NCBI GenBank assembly: GCA_000436075.1
Contig: FR884637.1
Location: 28,514-38,396, forward strand
Length of the DNA: 9,883 nucleotides
Reading direction: 5' to 3'
Origin: Eggerthella sp. CAG:209
GTDB lineage: Bacteria; Actinomycetota; Coriobacteriia; Coriobacteriales; Eggerthellaceae
Below the pieces are notes generated by a model. The model was given only the letters and a program-made list of their open reading frames with translations. It searched no databases and was not told the origin of the DNA. Of the stretch, positions 1-5,879 are shown in pieces (within the stretch, counting starts at the first letter, position 1; every line of letters begins with the position of its first letter). The position numbers and the translations under genes were made by a program.

Positions 1-98
1 CCCGCCGAGTCGTACCCACGGTACTCAAGGCGCTTTAAGCCCTCAAGTAAAACACCTTTTGCCTGGAGGGTGCCCGTGTAACCAACGATTCCGCACAT
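1..98 (-). CDS. glmS: GlmS, glutamine--fructose-6-phosphate aminotransferase (isomerizing), N-terminal fragment
   Basis: Only the first 32 codons lie in the window; the gene continues past position 1. The reading begins MCGIVGYTG and continues to LEYRGYDSAG. This is the hallmark start of class II glutamine amidotransferases of the GlmS type: Cys2 becomes the N-terminal nucleophile after Met removal and the YRGYDSAG block follows. GlmS makes glucosamine-6-phosphate from fructose-6-phosphate and glutamine in the cytoplasm, the first step towards UDP-GlcNAc and peptidoglycan. The ATG (96-98) has AGGAG (complement of 106-110) at a normal distance. It is divergent from a muramidase gene, so a wall-synthesis and a wall-cleavage gene share one intergenic region. 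The identity is very secure although the rest of the protein cannot be seen. Confidence 0.95.
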   Translation of the reverse strand, partial: MCGIVGYTGTLQAKGVLLEGLKRLEYRGYDSA

Positions 99-148
99 AT
101 AGGAACTCCTAACGAAGAGGAATAAATCAATAAACTGCTTCATTTTAC

Positions 149-157
149 CGTATACCA
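149..157 (-). promoter_or_regulatory. Possible extended -10 element for glmS
   Basis: Read on the minus strand this is TGGTATACG, a TG-N extended -10 motif about 50 nt upstream of the glmS ATG. TAAAAT lies 1 nt further downstream as an alternative -10. Neither has a clear -35 partner, so the assignment is tentative. Confidence 0.3.
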
Positions 158-332
158 GTTTCAGACCCCCATAAGGGCACCATCGCTCCATAAACTCATG
201 GCGATAAAGTCTAATCGATTCGGCCTTTTGACTAACCCAAGTGGGCACACAAGGCGTCAGGCGGTAAAAAGCGAATCGCATCGCGAATTTCTAGAGGCCA
301 ATTCCCGCTTTAAAGGGATGAAGATAGACCGT

Positions 333-396
333 AAGCTGAAAAGCCAGCTTCGCTCAAATTGAGCGTCTCTGATGGAAATAGAAGCGTCAACGAGAC
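333..396. repeat. Consecutive small hairpins upstream of the GH25 gene
   Basis: AAGCTG (333-338) pairs with CAGCTT (345-350). Immediately after it CGCTC (351-355) pairs with GAGCG (361-365). GTCTC (365-369) can then pair with GAGAC (392-396). The first two stems abut with no spacer, as in stacked RNA helices or paired operators. No U-tract follows, so this is not a terminator in either direction. It ends 30 nt before the GH25 start, which suggests a 5' leader or regulator-binding site, but the function is unknown. Confidence 0.45.
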
Positions 397-426
397 CCCA
401 TTACTGGTGCTTGCTACGATGGGAAC

Positions 427-1266
427 ATGATTATTTCGACATCGCGGAAACAATCCGCCCCCTCAAATCACTCCAAGAGATCATCAGGCAGCAAGCTTCC
501 CATTGTCATAGTCGCCATCATCATTGCGATAGTGGCGCTGTTTGCCTCAGTTGCCATGAGCTGTTCTAACCAAACAAAATATGACTGGAGCAACCTCAAA
601 CTAGAAAACGGCCGCATGATCTATTACGAAGACGGTAACGCGGTTTCCACCACAGGCATCGACGTATCAGATCTTCAGGGATCCATTGATTGGCAGGCTG
701 TGAAAAGTGACGGCATCGATTTCGCTATGCTGCGATGTGGCAGACGTGGCTCAACCGAAGGGCAACTTTACACAGACAAAAACTATTACGAGAACGTCGA
801 GGGTGCCACCCGCGTGGGACTCCCCTACGGTGTGTATTTCTTCTCGCAAGCCACAAGCGAACAGGAGGCGTTGGAAGAAGCAGAGTACGTACTGAACCTT
901 ATTAATGGTGCTGGCGTAACGTACCCAGTAGTGTACGATCAGGAACCCGTTACCGATTCATCCGGTCGCGCAAACAATCTTTCCGCGGATCAGCTTACCA
1001 AGAATGCCCAAACCTTCTGCAAGCGCATCGAACAAGCTGGCTACACACCTATGGTGTATGGCAACCAGTACGATCTTTCTCGCCTCAATATCGACCAAAT
1101 TGATGCTGCAGTTTGGTATGCCGAATACACCGATACACACCCCACCAGCAACTATCACGATTTTGTGATGTGGCAATATACCCATACTGGTAAAGTCAAC
1201 GGAATCAAAACCGATGTTGATATGGATATGCTGTTTGACGCAAGCTGGATCAGCCCCGAACGATAA
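427..1266 (+). CDS. GH25 lysozyme (1,4-beta-N-acetylmuramidase), membrane-anchored
   Basis: The 279-residue protein has a short basic Ser-rich N-terminus, one hydrophobic segment at about 24-45, and a single GH25 domain from about residue 76 to the end. GH25 landmarks visible are GIDVSDLQG (76-84, with Asp79), IDWQAVK (87-93), the catalytic DxE pair in VVYDQEP (Asp171 and Glu173) and MWQYTHTG (248-255) followed by a VDMD segment. GH25 enzymes cut the MurNAc-GlcNAc bond of peptidoglycan. The N-terminal segment has no convincing signal-peptidase site, so I infer a type II anchor with the enzyme outside the membrane; Cys46 is a poor lipobox. There are no separate wall-binding repeats. The ATG at 427 has only a weak GGGA at short spacing, so poor translation or a different start is possible. 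It is transcribed alone and ends at a strong terminator. Confidence 0.9.
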   Translation: MIISTSRKQSAPSNHSKRSSGSKLPIVIVAIIIAIVALFASVAMSCSNQTKYDWSNLKLENGRMIYYEDGNAVSTTGIDVSDLQGSIDWQAVKSDGIDFAMLRCGRRGSTEGQLYTDKNYYENVEGATRVGLPYGVYFFSQATSEQEALEEAEYVLNLINGAGVTYPVVYDQEPVTDSSGRANNLSADQLTKNAQTFCKRIEQAGYTPMVYGNQYDLSRLNIDQIDAAVWYAEYTDTHPTSNYHDFVMWQYTHTGKVNGIKTDVDMDMLFDASWISPER

Positions 1267-1333
1267 TCCGGTTCAGCACGTACGGGCATAAGCGAACAAC
1301 CGTACGCCTTCCCCTGCAATCGCGAACAAAAGC

Positions 1334-1378
1334 ATAGAGCTCCCCTCTCGCAACAAGAGGGGAGCTCTATTTGTGTTT
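1334..1378. terminator. Bidirectional intrinsic terminator
   Basis: A perfect 15-bp stem (1334-1348 with 1356-1370) closes a 7-nt loop CGCAACA. On the plus strand it is followed by TTGTGTTT; on the minus strand the stem is followed by GCTTTTGTTC. It lies between the convergent GH25 and trigger-factor-like genes and should stop both transcripts. A further 7-bp inverted repeat, CGTACGG (1279-1285) with CCGTACG (1300-1306), precedes it and has no U-tract. Confidence 0.88.
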
Positions 1379-1403
1379 GGTATCTGAGAAAGACGCGTGG
1401 ACG

Positions 1404-2459
1404 CTATTCAGCAACAACGAATTCCGTGTTAGCCATAATCCAACCAGCTGCTTTCATGCGAGAAGCACCCTCCTTGAGAAGGGTACTACGGCCTGATTTC
1501 TGCATTGCCTCGAAAGTTTCCTCTTCGCGACCAGGGGCGATATTGCGCATAGCGGCAATCATATCGCTCGGCTCGAGCTTCAATGCCTCATGGCGGAATA
1601 TCGCATCGAGGATAAAGCCCTGAAGCAATTGCATCTTTGCCTGTGTTGCCAAATTGGCGCGCACCTCTTCTTCGGTCAGATGCTGCTGAGCAAAGAAGGC
1701 ATCCAACGTAATGCCTTCCTGCGAAAGCTGGGCCAAGAACGTCTCATAAAGCTCCTGTGTCATGACCTCAATCATCTTCTCAGAGATTTCACCCTCGAAA
1801 CGCTTAGCGTATTCATCCATAGCCGCAGCCATCTTCGCCTGCGCATAGCGATTCTCGAGCTCTTCTTCAGAAGTTGCGCGGAAACGATCGCGCAGCTCAG
1901 CTACCGTTGCAATTCCCATGGGGCTCATATTGTCAGCAACCCATTCATCGGTGACCTCAGGAATCTGAAGCGAAGCATCATCAGGTTGAACACCCTGCTG
2001 AGCAGCAGAGAATTGACGAACCAGCATGCTGATTTGCTCATCGATATCCGCCTCGTTAACCTCAGGCTTAGGTTCGATCTCGACCTTCACAGGCTTGTAG
2101 CTGGAAAGCTCGAATTCAGGCTTGACCAGAACCGTCATATCGAACGAGAACATCTTATCGGGTTCGGGGGTTTCATCGGATTCAATGCCATATGTCGATA
2201 CCGGCATAGTTCCCTGCTTTTCCAATGCAAAGGGAACCAGATAGTTGATTACCGCGTTGTAAACTGCAGCTTTCCCGTCTTCTTCACCCAAAGCATTGTT
2301 GATCTTCTCCAATGAAGATTCGCCTTCAAGCTGATCCATCTGATACTGAACGACAAACGCATCCAAGCCATCAGTGAAAGCCTTACTCATTTCAGCCGCC
2401 GAAGCAGAGACGCGCAGACGCACCTCTTCGCCATTGTCCTTGATCTGCTCGACCTTCAT
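1404..2459 (-). CDS. Trigger-factor-like chaperone lacking the PPIase domain
   Basis: The 351-residue protein is shorter than typical trigger factor (about 430-450). The N-terminal part (about 1-130) resembles the ribosome-binding domain fold, ending in the family-like stretch FDMTVLVKPEFELSSYKPVK (106-125). The usual GFRxGKxP docking motif is not seen; that area reads VQYQMDQLEGESS. Segment 133-170 then runs straight into a C-terminal arm domain: PEVTDEWVADN (167-177), AELRDRFR, a long helix rich in Ala and Glu, TQELYETFLAQLSQEGITLDAFF (parts of 234-256), LTEEEVRANL and a final helical region. The FKBP-type PPIase domain that normally sits between them is absent. The ATG has AAAGGAG with good spacing. 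No clpP or clpX is adjacent, unlike the usual tig locus. I infer a paralogue that holds proteins without isomerase activity and perhaps off the ribosome. Family membership is fairly sure, function is not. Confidence 0.75.
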   Translation of the reverse strand: MKVEQIKDNGEEVRLRVSASAAEMSKAFTDGLDAFVVQYQMDQLEGESSLEKINNALGEEDGKAAVYNAVINYLVPFALEKQGTMPVSTYGIESDETPEPDKMFSFDMTVLVKPEFELSSYKPVKVEIEPKPEVNEADIDEQISMLVRQFSAAQQGVQPDDASLQIPEVTDEWVADNMSPMGIATVAELRDRFRATSEEELENRYAQAKMAAAMDEYAKRFEGEISEKMIEVMTQELYETFLAQLSQEGITLDAFFAQQHLTEEEVRANLATQAKMQLLQGFILDAIFRHEALKLEPSDMIAAMRNIAPGREEETFEAMQKSGRSTLLKEGASRMKAAGWIMANTEFVVAE

Positions 2460-2484
2460 GGGTCTCCTTTCTTAAAGGGAGCGC

Positions 2485-2514
2485 TTCGCAAACAGAGCGC
2501 CGCAATCGTATAAT
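2485..2514 (+). promoter_or_regulatory. Promoter for the small plus-strand gene
   Basis: TTCGCA (2485-2490) and a perfect TATAAT (2509-2514) are separated by 18 bp. Transcription would start near 2521, giving a leader of about 78 nt before the GTG start at 2599. The promoter overlaps the 5' leader of the divergent trigger-factor-like gene. Confidence 0.55.
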
Positions 2515-2522
2515 TCCCCATA

Positions 2523-2556
2523 GTCACATAGCGCTTTGCTGCTGCAAAGCAGTGAC
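2523..2556. repeat. Interrupted inverted repeat in the divergent promoter region
   Basis: GTCAC (2523-2527) pairs with GTGAC (2552-2556), and inside it GCTTTGC (2533-2539) pairs with GCAAAGC (2544-2550) around a TGCT loop. It sits at the predicted transcription start of the rightward gene and upstream of the leftward gene. It could be a 5' UTR stem, an operator, or both; no U-tract follows. Confidence 0.5.
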
Positions 2557-2598
2557 GAAGCTTGTTAAAACATCCCGAGCGCAAAGGGGAATAATTCC

Positions 2599-2877
2599 GT
2601 GACATTCAATGATAGCGAAACCAGCGCTAAGCGCTACACTTTGCGCCCCACTTTCACGCCCCTTCCCCAAGCAAAAGGCGCCCAAAAGAACAAGGTAGCT
2701 GATAGCAAAACCAGCGCTCGAGCAACAGCGGCGAGGATAGACTCCAACCCTGCCCCAGATTTGCCAAACAGCGTAATTCGCGCAGCCAACGAAGACGATG
2801 ATCTGTACGACCCCTACTCGGATTACCACGATGGCACGTTAAAAGCAGCAGAATTCGAAAAGGACCCTTGGCGATAA
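2599..2877 (+). CDS. Small hydrophilic protein of unknown function
   Basis: A 92-residue ORF starting at GTG with AAAGGGGA about 8 nt upstream, preceded by a good promoter. I do not recognise the family. There is no signal peptide or membrane segment. The first two thirds are basic and rich in Ala, Ser, Thr and Pro; the C-terminus is acidic and aromatic (DDDLYDPYSDYHDG at 67-80) and ends KDPWR. The character suggests a largely disordered protein with a short C-terminal motif. An internal duplication encodes DSETSA (5-10) and DSKTSA (35-40). It is divergent from the trigger-factor-like gene. The stretch after it (2878-3053) holds no gene I can support and only a weak inverted repeat, CTATCC (2964-2969) with GGATAG (2981-2986). 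An overlapping minus-strand frame (2524-2829) is judged a shadow. Confidence 0.6.
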   Translation: MTFNDSETSAKRYTLRPTFTPLPQAKGAQKNKVADSKTSARATAARIDSNPAPDLPNSVIRAANEDDDLYDPYSDYHDGTLKAAEFEKDPWR

Positions 2878-3053
2878 GCCCACAGCTAACCATTATTTAG
2901 CGCAGCAATAAAGCAGCAGACCAATACACTCCATCGGCTGAATGGCGAGTATCCAAATTCAACCTATCCAACCAGCATAAGGATAGCGGCTGCCACCTTG
3001 ACAGCAATGAATGACGATCTCGCAAAACCGCTAGCAACACGAGCAAGCATTTA

Positions 3054-4385
3054 CTACTCAATCGTTTGCTCCAGATTCCTTCCAAGGCGAACTGCCGCAA
3101 CACAGCTCAAAAAAGCAACAGCAACCAAGAGCAACGACATCGCCCATTCAGCTTCCCAGCTTGCCTCAGCAACCGCAGCAAACACCGTTGCTGCCGCAGC
3201 ACCAGCAAGGTTAACAACAATTGCCACACGCGAGTAGATAATGGTGTAATCCCTAGGACCTACGATCTGTCGGGTAATAGAAGGAGCCAATGCGTCAATA
3301 GCGGCATAAAGAATACCGCCAAGGGCACCGCCGAACATAATGAGTTCAGGCGAAGACGACCCAAACCACATGCAGCATATACTGACCACACCACCCACAA
3401 AGGCAATAGCAAGCGCACCTATCATGCTCTTGTCAGATATCGCTCCAAGCAAAACCTTGCTACCAGCAGAAACGGCCATTAAACAAGATGCGGTAACAGA
3501 TGCCATCATCACGGCTCCTTCCGGCGTAATGCCAGCCAATCCTAATGCCCCAAGATGATGGATGTACGTGGCATACAAGTTCACCGTCACCGTAAGCGAA
3601 TTAAATATGCCCATAGATAAAATCAACAAGTAGAACACGGGCGAGCGGAACATAACCAACGCAGAAACGCCGCATACCCTTGGCCGCTCCCCATCATGGA
3701 CAGAAAAAGCATCCCCGCTCGAAAGCCGTGCTCCAAATGGGCGTAATCCAACTTCATCAGGGTAACTACGTACGCAAACAAGCGTTGCAAACAAACCAAT
3801 AACAAGAACCAATGCAGAAAACACCTGATAAGCAACACGCCAAGATAAGGCATCGATAATCAGGCCACCCACCATGCTCCAAACCGCACCACCAACCCCG
3901 GACATGGCGAAACATATTCCCATAAATAGGCCCGCACGTTCCGAAAACCACCGATTGATAAGAGTGGGAATGGCAAGGAACATCAAAGAAACGATTCCAA
4001 AGCCGACTAGAACGCCCGATACATAGAACAAGTAGATGCGATCCCAAAACGAGCATAGAAACAGGCCCAATGCAACCATTAAGACCGATGCAGAAAGGAC
4101 AATCCGAAGATCATGCTTCTGAAGAAGGTTGCCCGCGAACGGAGCAGCAATACCGCCAACAAGGTAGACCAAGGTAATAAAGAAAGTAAATTGACTTGAG
4201 GCCACACCGAGTGAAGACGAAACAGGGACAACAAAGATAGACCAAACGTTATAAACCAAAGCACAGGGGCCAAAAGCAATAAGCACTCCTGCAGCAATGA
4301 TCAGCCAATGACGGCAAGTCATTGGCTCACGGATGCTAGATCCATCTTCGGATACTTTGGTGGGCGGATTCGCAAGCGAGTTCAA
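3054..4385 (-). CDS. Major facilitator superfamily carrier, OFA/monocarboxylate-like
   Basis: The 443-residue inner-membrane protein shows about 12 hydrophobic segments in two groups of six, separated by a hydrophilic loop at about 207-243 (RSYPDEVGLRPFG and onward). Family signs are the loop after TM2, GNLLQKHDLRIV (85-96), the TM4-TM5 region NRWFSERAGLFMGICFAMSG (144-163), and GAISDKSMIGAL (314-325) in the second half. These fit the oxalate/formate-antiporter-like branch of MFS, common in anaerobic actinobacteria. The substrate cannot be read from sequence; a small organic anion is a guess. I chose the TTG start because AAGGAAGG (complement of 4394-4401) precedes it at good spacing, whereas the internal ATG at codon 22 has none. 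It has its own promoter and lies beyond the ribosomal-protein terminators, so it is not part of that operon. Confidence 0.85.
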   Translation of the reverse strand: MNSLANPPTKVSEDGSSIREPMTCRHWLIIAAGVLIAFGPCALVYNVWSIFVVPVSSSLGVASSQFTFFITLVYLVGGIAAPFAGNLLQKHDLRIVLSASVLMVALGLFLCSFWDRIYLFYVSGVLVGFGIVSLMFLAIPTLINRWFSERAGLFMGICFAMSGVGGAVWSMVGGLIIDALSWRVAYQVFSALVLVIGLFATLVCVRSYPDEVGLRPFGARLSSGDAFSVHDGERPRVCGVSALVMFRSPVFYLLILSMGIFNSLTVTVNLYATYIHHLGALGLAGITPEGAVMMASVTASCLMAVSAGSKVLLGAISDKSMIGALAIAFVGGVVSICCMWFGSSSPELIMFGGALGGILYAAIDALAPSITRQIVGPRDYTIIYSRVAIVVNLAGAAAATVFAAVAEASWEAEWAMSLLLVAVAFLSCVAAVRLGRNLEQTIE

Positions 4386-4423
4386 GGCGAGACCCTTCCT
4401 TCATCGAAGCTCCCGTAAGCTGA

Positions 4424-4452
4424 ACTGTAACATCCTCAAGATCATCCGTGAA
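4424..4452 (-). promoter_or_regulatory. Predicted promoter of the MFS gene
   Basis: On the minus strand TTCACG (4447-4452) and TACAGT (4424-4429) are 17 bp apart, each matching four of six consensus bases. Start of transcription would be near 4417, giving a leader of about 30 nt. It lies just beyond the tandem terminators of the upstream operon. Confidence 0.45.
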
Positions 4453-4481
4453 GAACCATCGACCGCATTTAAGTCAGCCAA

Positions 4482-4509
4482 ATAAAAAGGCCCCGCTGTT
4501 TAGCGGGGC
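4482..4509 (-). terminator. Second intrinsic terminator of the infC operon
   Basis: GCCCCGCT (4490-4497) pairs with AGCGGGGC (4502-4509) around a 4-nt loop, and on the minus strand the stem is followed by CTTTTTATT. It backs up the first terminator immediately upstream in the transcript. Confidence 0.85.
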
Positions 4510-4540
4510 AAAAAAGAAAGCCCGTCATATGACGGGCTTT
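4510..4540 (-). terminator. First intrinsic terminator of the infC operon
   Basis: Positions 4517-4540 are a perfect 24-bp palindrome, 12 bp in each arm, beginning 4 nt after the rplT stop codon in the minus-strand transcript. It is followed there by CTTTTTTG. The innermost bases form the loop in RNA. Confidence 0.85.
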
Positions 4541-4544
4541 GGCA

Positions 4545-4898
4545 TTACAGAGCCTTCTTAGCAACCTCAACAAGAGAAGCAAATGCTTCAGGATCGTTGA
4601 TAGCCATGTCGGAGAGCACCTTGCGGTCGAGCTCAACGCCAGCCTTCTTAAGACCGTTCATGAAAACAGAATAAGAAAGACCATTGATGCGAGCAGCAGC
4701 GTTGATACGGGTGATCCACAGACGACGAACTTCGCGCTTCTTATTGCGACGATCGCGGTACTGGTACTGCAGCGAATGCTGAACCTGTTCCTTAGCAGCA
4801 CGATAGGAACGGGACTTTGCACCGTAGTAACCCTTTGCACGGTTCAGAACGGTACGGCGCTTCTTATGAGCGGATACAGCACGCTTTACACGAGGCAT
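4545..4898 (-). CDS. rplT: 50S ribosomal protein L20
   Basis: The 117-residue basic protein begins MPRVKRAVSAHKKRR and contains the L20 hallmarks AKGYYGAKSRSYR (21-33), RDRRNKKREVRRLWI (48-62) and INAAARINGLSYS (65-77). Length is standard. L20 binds 23S rRNA and is essential early in large-subunit assembly; in several bacteria it also represses its own operon by binding the leader or an internal mRNA site. AGGAGG precedes the ATG at good spacing. It is the last gene of infC-rpmI-rplT, 28 bp after rpmI, followed by two terminators. Confidence 0.98.
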   Translation of the reverse strand: MPRVKRAVSAHKKRRTVLNRAKGYYGAKSRSYRAAKEQVQHSLQYQYRDRRNKKREVRRLWITRINAAARINGLSYSVFMNGLKKAGVELDRKVLSDMAINDPEAFASLVEVAKKAL

Positions 4899-4926
4899 AC
4901 TTGTTTCCTCCTATTACTTATATCGA

Positions 4927-5124
4927 TTAGCGAAGACCAAGGTTACGAGCTACTACCTTCTGATCTGCAGTAGCTACCTCGGTTTCGTGACGGAAATTAC
5001 GCTTACGCTTCTGGCTCTTCTTGGTCATGATGTGAGACTTATAAGCCTTAGCGCGCATGATCTTACCGGAGCCGGTTACGCGGAAGCGTTTAGCGGTGCC
5101 GGAATGAGTCTTCATCTTGGGCAT
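4927..5124 (-). CDS. rpmI: 50S ribosomal protein L35
   Basis: The 65-residue basic protein starts MPKMKTHSGTAKRFRVTGSG, the L35 signature, and continues with KIMRAKAYKSHIMTKKSQKRKR. Length is typical. L35 is a small large-subunit component. The ATG overlaps the last base of the infC stop codon (TAATG), so the two are probably translationally coupled. No strong independent Shine-Dalgarno precedes it, only GGAAGGACAA inside the infC 3' end. Confidence 0.97.
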   Translation of the reverse strand: MPKMKTHSGTAKRFRVTGSGKIMRAKAYKSHIMTKKSQKRKRNFRHETEVATADQKVVARNLGLR

Positions 5125-5678
5125 TAGTTGTCCTTCCCTTGTTCGTCCTTCTTTTTCTTCACCGTCGTAGGCAACGGAGCAATTAGCATATGCATGTTGC
5201 GGCCTTCCATCTTAGGCTGGTTTTCGATGACCGCTACATCCTTAAGATCGTCCGCCAGGCGCTCCAGAATGCTCAAACCCTGTTCAGGGTGTGACATTTC
5301 GCGACCACGGAACATGATGGTGATCTTAACCTTGGAACCTGCCTCCAAGAAGCGAATTACATGCTTCTTTTTGGTGGTGTAGTCGCCCACATCGATCTTG
5401 GGACGGAACTTCATTTCCTTGGTTTCGATCTTGCTCTGGTTCTTACGCGCCTGCTTGACCTTGATAGCCTGGTCGTACTTGAACTTACCGTAGTCCATGA
5501 TGCGACATACTGGCGGCTTCGCCTGAGGTGCGATCTCAACCAAGTCATAGCCCTCATCATCGGCGATGCGCTGGGCTTGCTCGATAGGATAGATCCCCAA
5601 CTGCGACCCATCATAGCCAATCAGGCGACATTCCTTAACCCTGATAGCCTCATTGAACCTTGGTTCTTGAGCTGCTAT
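5124..5678 (-). CDS. infC: Translation initiation factor IF-3 (probable ATA start)
   Basis: With the start chosen here the protein is 184 residues. It has the N-domain start RFNEAIRVKECRLI, the signature PPVCRIMDYGKFKYD (55-69), a Lys-rich interdomain linker, then the C-domain with KFRPKIDVGDY (90-100), IMFRGREMSHPEQG (121-134) and KMEGRNMHMLIAP (156-168). IF3 binds the 30S subunit, blocks premature 50S joining and checks the start codon. An in-frame ATG exists at 5715-5717, but it has no ribosome binding site. Thirteen codons later an ATA (5676-5678) stands 6 nt after a perfect AAGGAGGTG. The resulting N-terminus matches the length of other IF3 proteins. Rare starts (AUU in E. coli infC) let IF3 repress its own synthesis. 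The stop codon overlaps the rpmI start. Identity is certain; the start is a strong inference. Confidence 0.95.
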   Translation of the reverse strand: MAAQEPRFNEAIRVKECRLIGYDGSQLGIYPIEQAQRIADDEGYDLVEIAPQAKPPVCRIMDYGKFKYDQAIKVKQARKNQSKIETKEMKFRPKIDVGDYTTKKKHVIRFLEAGSKVKITIMFRGREMSHPEQGLSILERLADDLKDVAVIENQPKMEGRNMHMLIAPLPTTVKKKKDEQGKDN

Positions 5679-5684
5679 GGTGCC

Positions 5685-5693
5685 CACCTCCTT
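5685..5693 (-). promoter_or_regulatory. Ribosome binding site that fixes the infC start
   Basis: The minus strand reads AAGGAGGTG, complementary over nine bases to the usual 3' end of 16S rRNA. It is followed after GGCACC by ATA. Within the longer frame from ATG 5717 it would lie inside the coding sequence, which is why the shorter frame is preferred. Confidence 0.8.
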
Positions 5694-5738
5694 CTTTCTC
5701 TGTTTCGGTGCTACCATGCACGAACCATTTTATATGCT

Positions 5739-5773
5739 GAAAAAAGAAAAACCTGCGATCACACGATTGCAGG
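5739..5773 (-). terminator. Probable attenuator hairpin in the infC leader
   Basis: On the minus strand CCTGC and GCAGG (5752-5773) enclose a one-base mismatch and an inner ATC/GAT stem with a GTGT loop. Directly after it comes TTTTTCTTTTTT. This is an intrinsic terminator form about 60 nt upstream of the infC start and downstream of both promoter candidates. It therefore could reduce read-through into infC-rpmI-rplT. In Bacillus the same operon is controlled by an L20-dependent leader terminator; whether this one works that way is inference. Confidence 0.65.
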
Positions 5774-5784
5774 CCACACGAATT

Positions 5785-5803
5785 CTTGCTTAGCAAGATT
5801 ATA
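5785..5803 (-). promoter_or_regulatory. Alternative -10 box with adjoining inverted repeat
   Basis: On the minus strand a perfect TATAAT (5798-5803) is followed at once by CTTGCTAAGCAAG (5785-5797), a 5-bp inverted repeat around TAA. No good -35 sequence is found 16-18 bp upstream. It may be a second infC promoter with an operator at the start site, or only part of the leader structure. Confidence 0.35.
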
Positions 5804-5879
5804 TTCATATGACCCATCAGCAACCTTGCGGCGCCGAACCAGGTGGAAGCAATTGGCTTCTCTTGAAATCAGCTTTAGT

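Larger units (their letters stand above)
99..426. other. Divergent intergenic region between glmS and the GH25 gene
   Basis: This 328-bp stretch has no convincing coding sequence; the reading frames crossing it have no ribosome binding site and no recognisable product. It must hold the promoters of glmS (leftward) and of the muramidase (rightward). The clearest structure is a run of small hairpins at 333-396, listed separately. TTGACT at 228-233 (plus) would make a good -35 box, but nothing like a -10 box stands 16-18 bp downstream. I could not match the region to any riboswitch or known small RNA class. Confidence 0.6.

Noticed and set aside
149..215. Fluoride-riboswitch-like GCGATGG string upstream of glmS (minus strand)
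   Set aside because: The remaining conserved positions of that riboswitch, including the CTGATG...CTAC segment, are absent.
360..400. Hammerhead-like CTGATGGAAA string upstream of GH25
   Set aside because: The core CUGAUGA is not matched, and there is no stem II between it and GAAA.
372..569. Plus-strand frame of 65 codons overlapping the GH25 start
   Set aside because: No ribosome binding site, a His/Cys-rich product unlike a real protein, and it is out of frame with the well-supported GH25 gene.
550..570. Possible lipobox at Cys46 of the GH25 protein
   Set aside because: VAMSC lacks a Leu/Val/Ile at the -3 position and does not fit a lipobox well; a membrane anchor explains the segment.
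1590..2315. 241-codon plus-strand frame opposite the trigger-factor-like gene
   Set aside because: Antisense shadow; the minus frame has a ribosome binding site and a family match.
2524..2829. Minus-strand frame of 101 codons opposite the small plus-strand gene
   Set aside because: No good ribosome binding site; the product is an artefact of the Ala/Pro/Arg-rich opposite strand, while the plus-strand frame has promoter and ribosome binding site.
2964..3050. 28-codon minus-strand frame just after the MFS stop, with a hydrophobic C-terminus
   Set aside because: No ribosome binding site before its ATG and too short to support without homologues.
5490..5834. Leader-peptide frame starting MGHMNIILL before infC (minus strand)
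   Set aside because: No ribosome binding site and no run of regulatory codons; it reads through the attenuator stem and overlaps the infC start.
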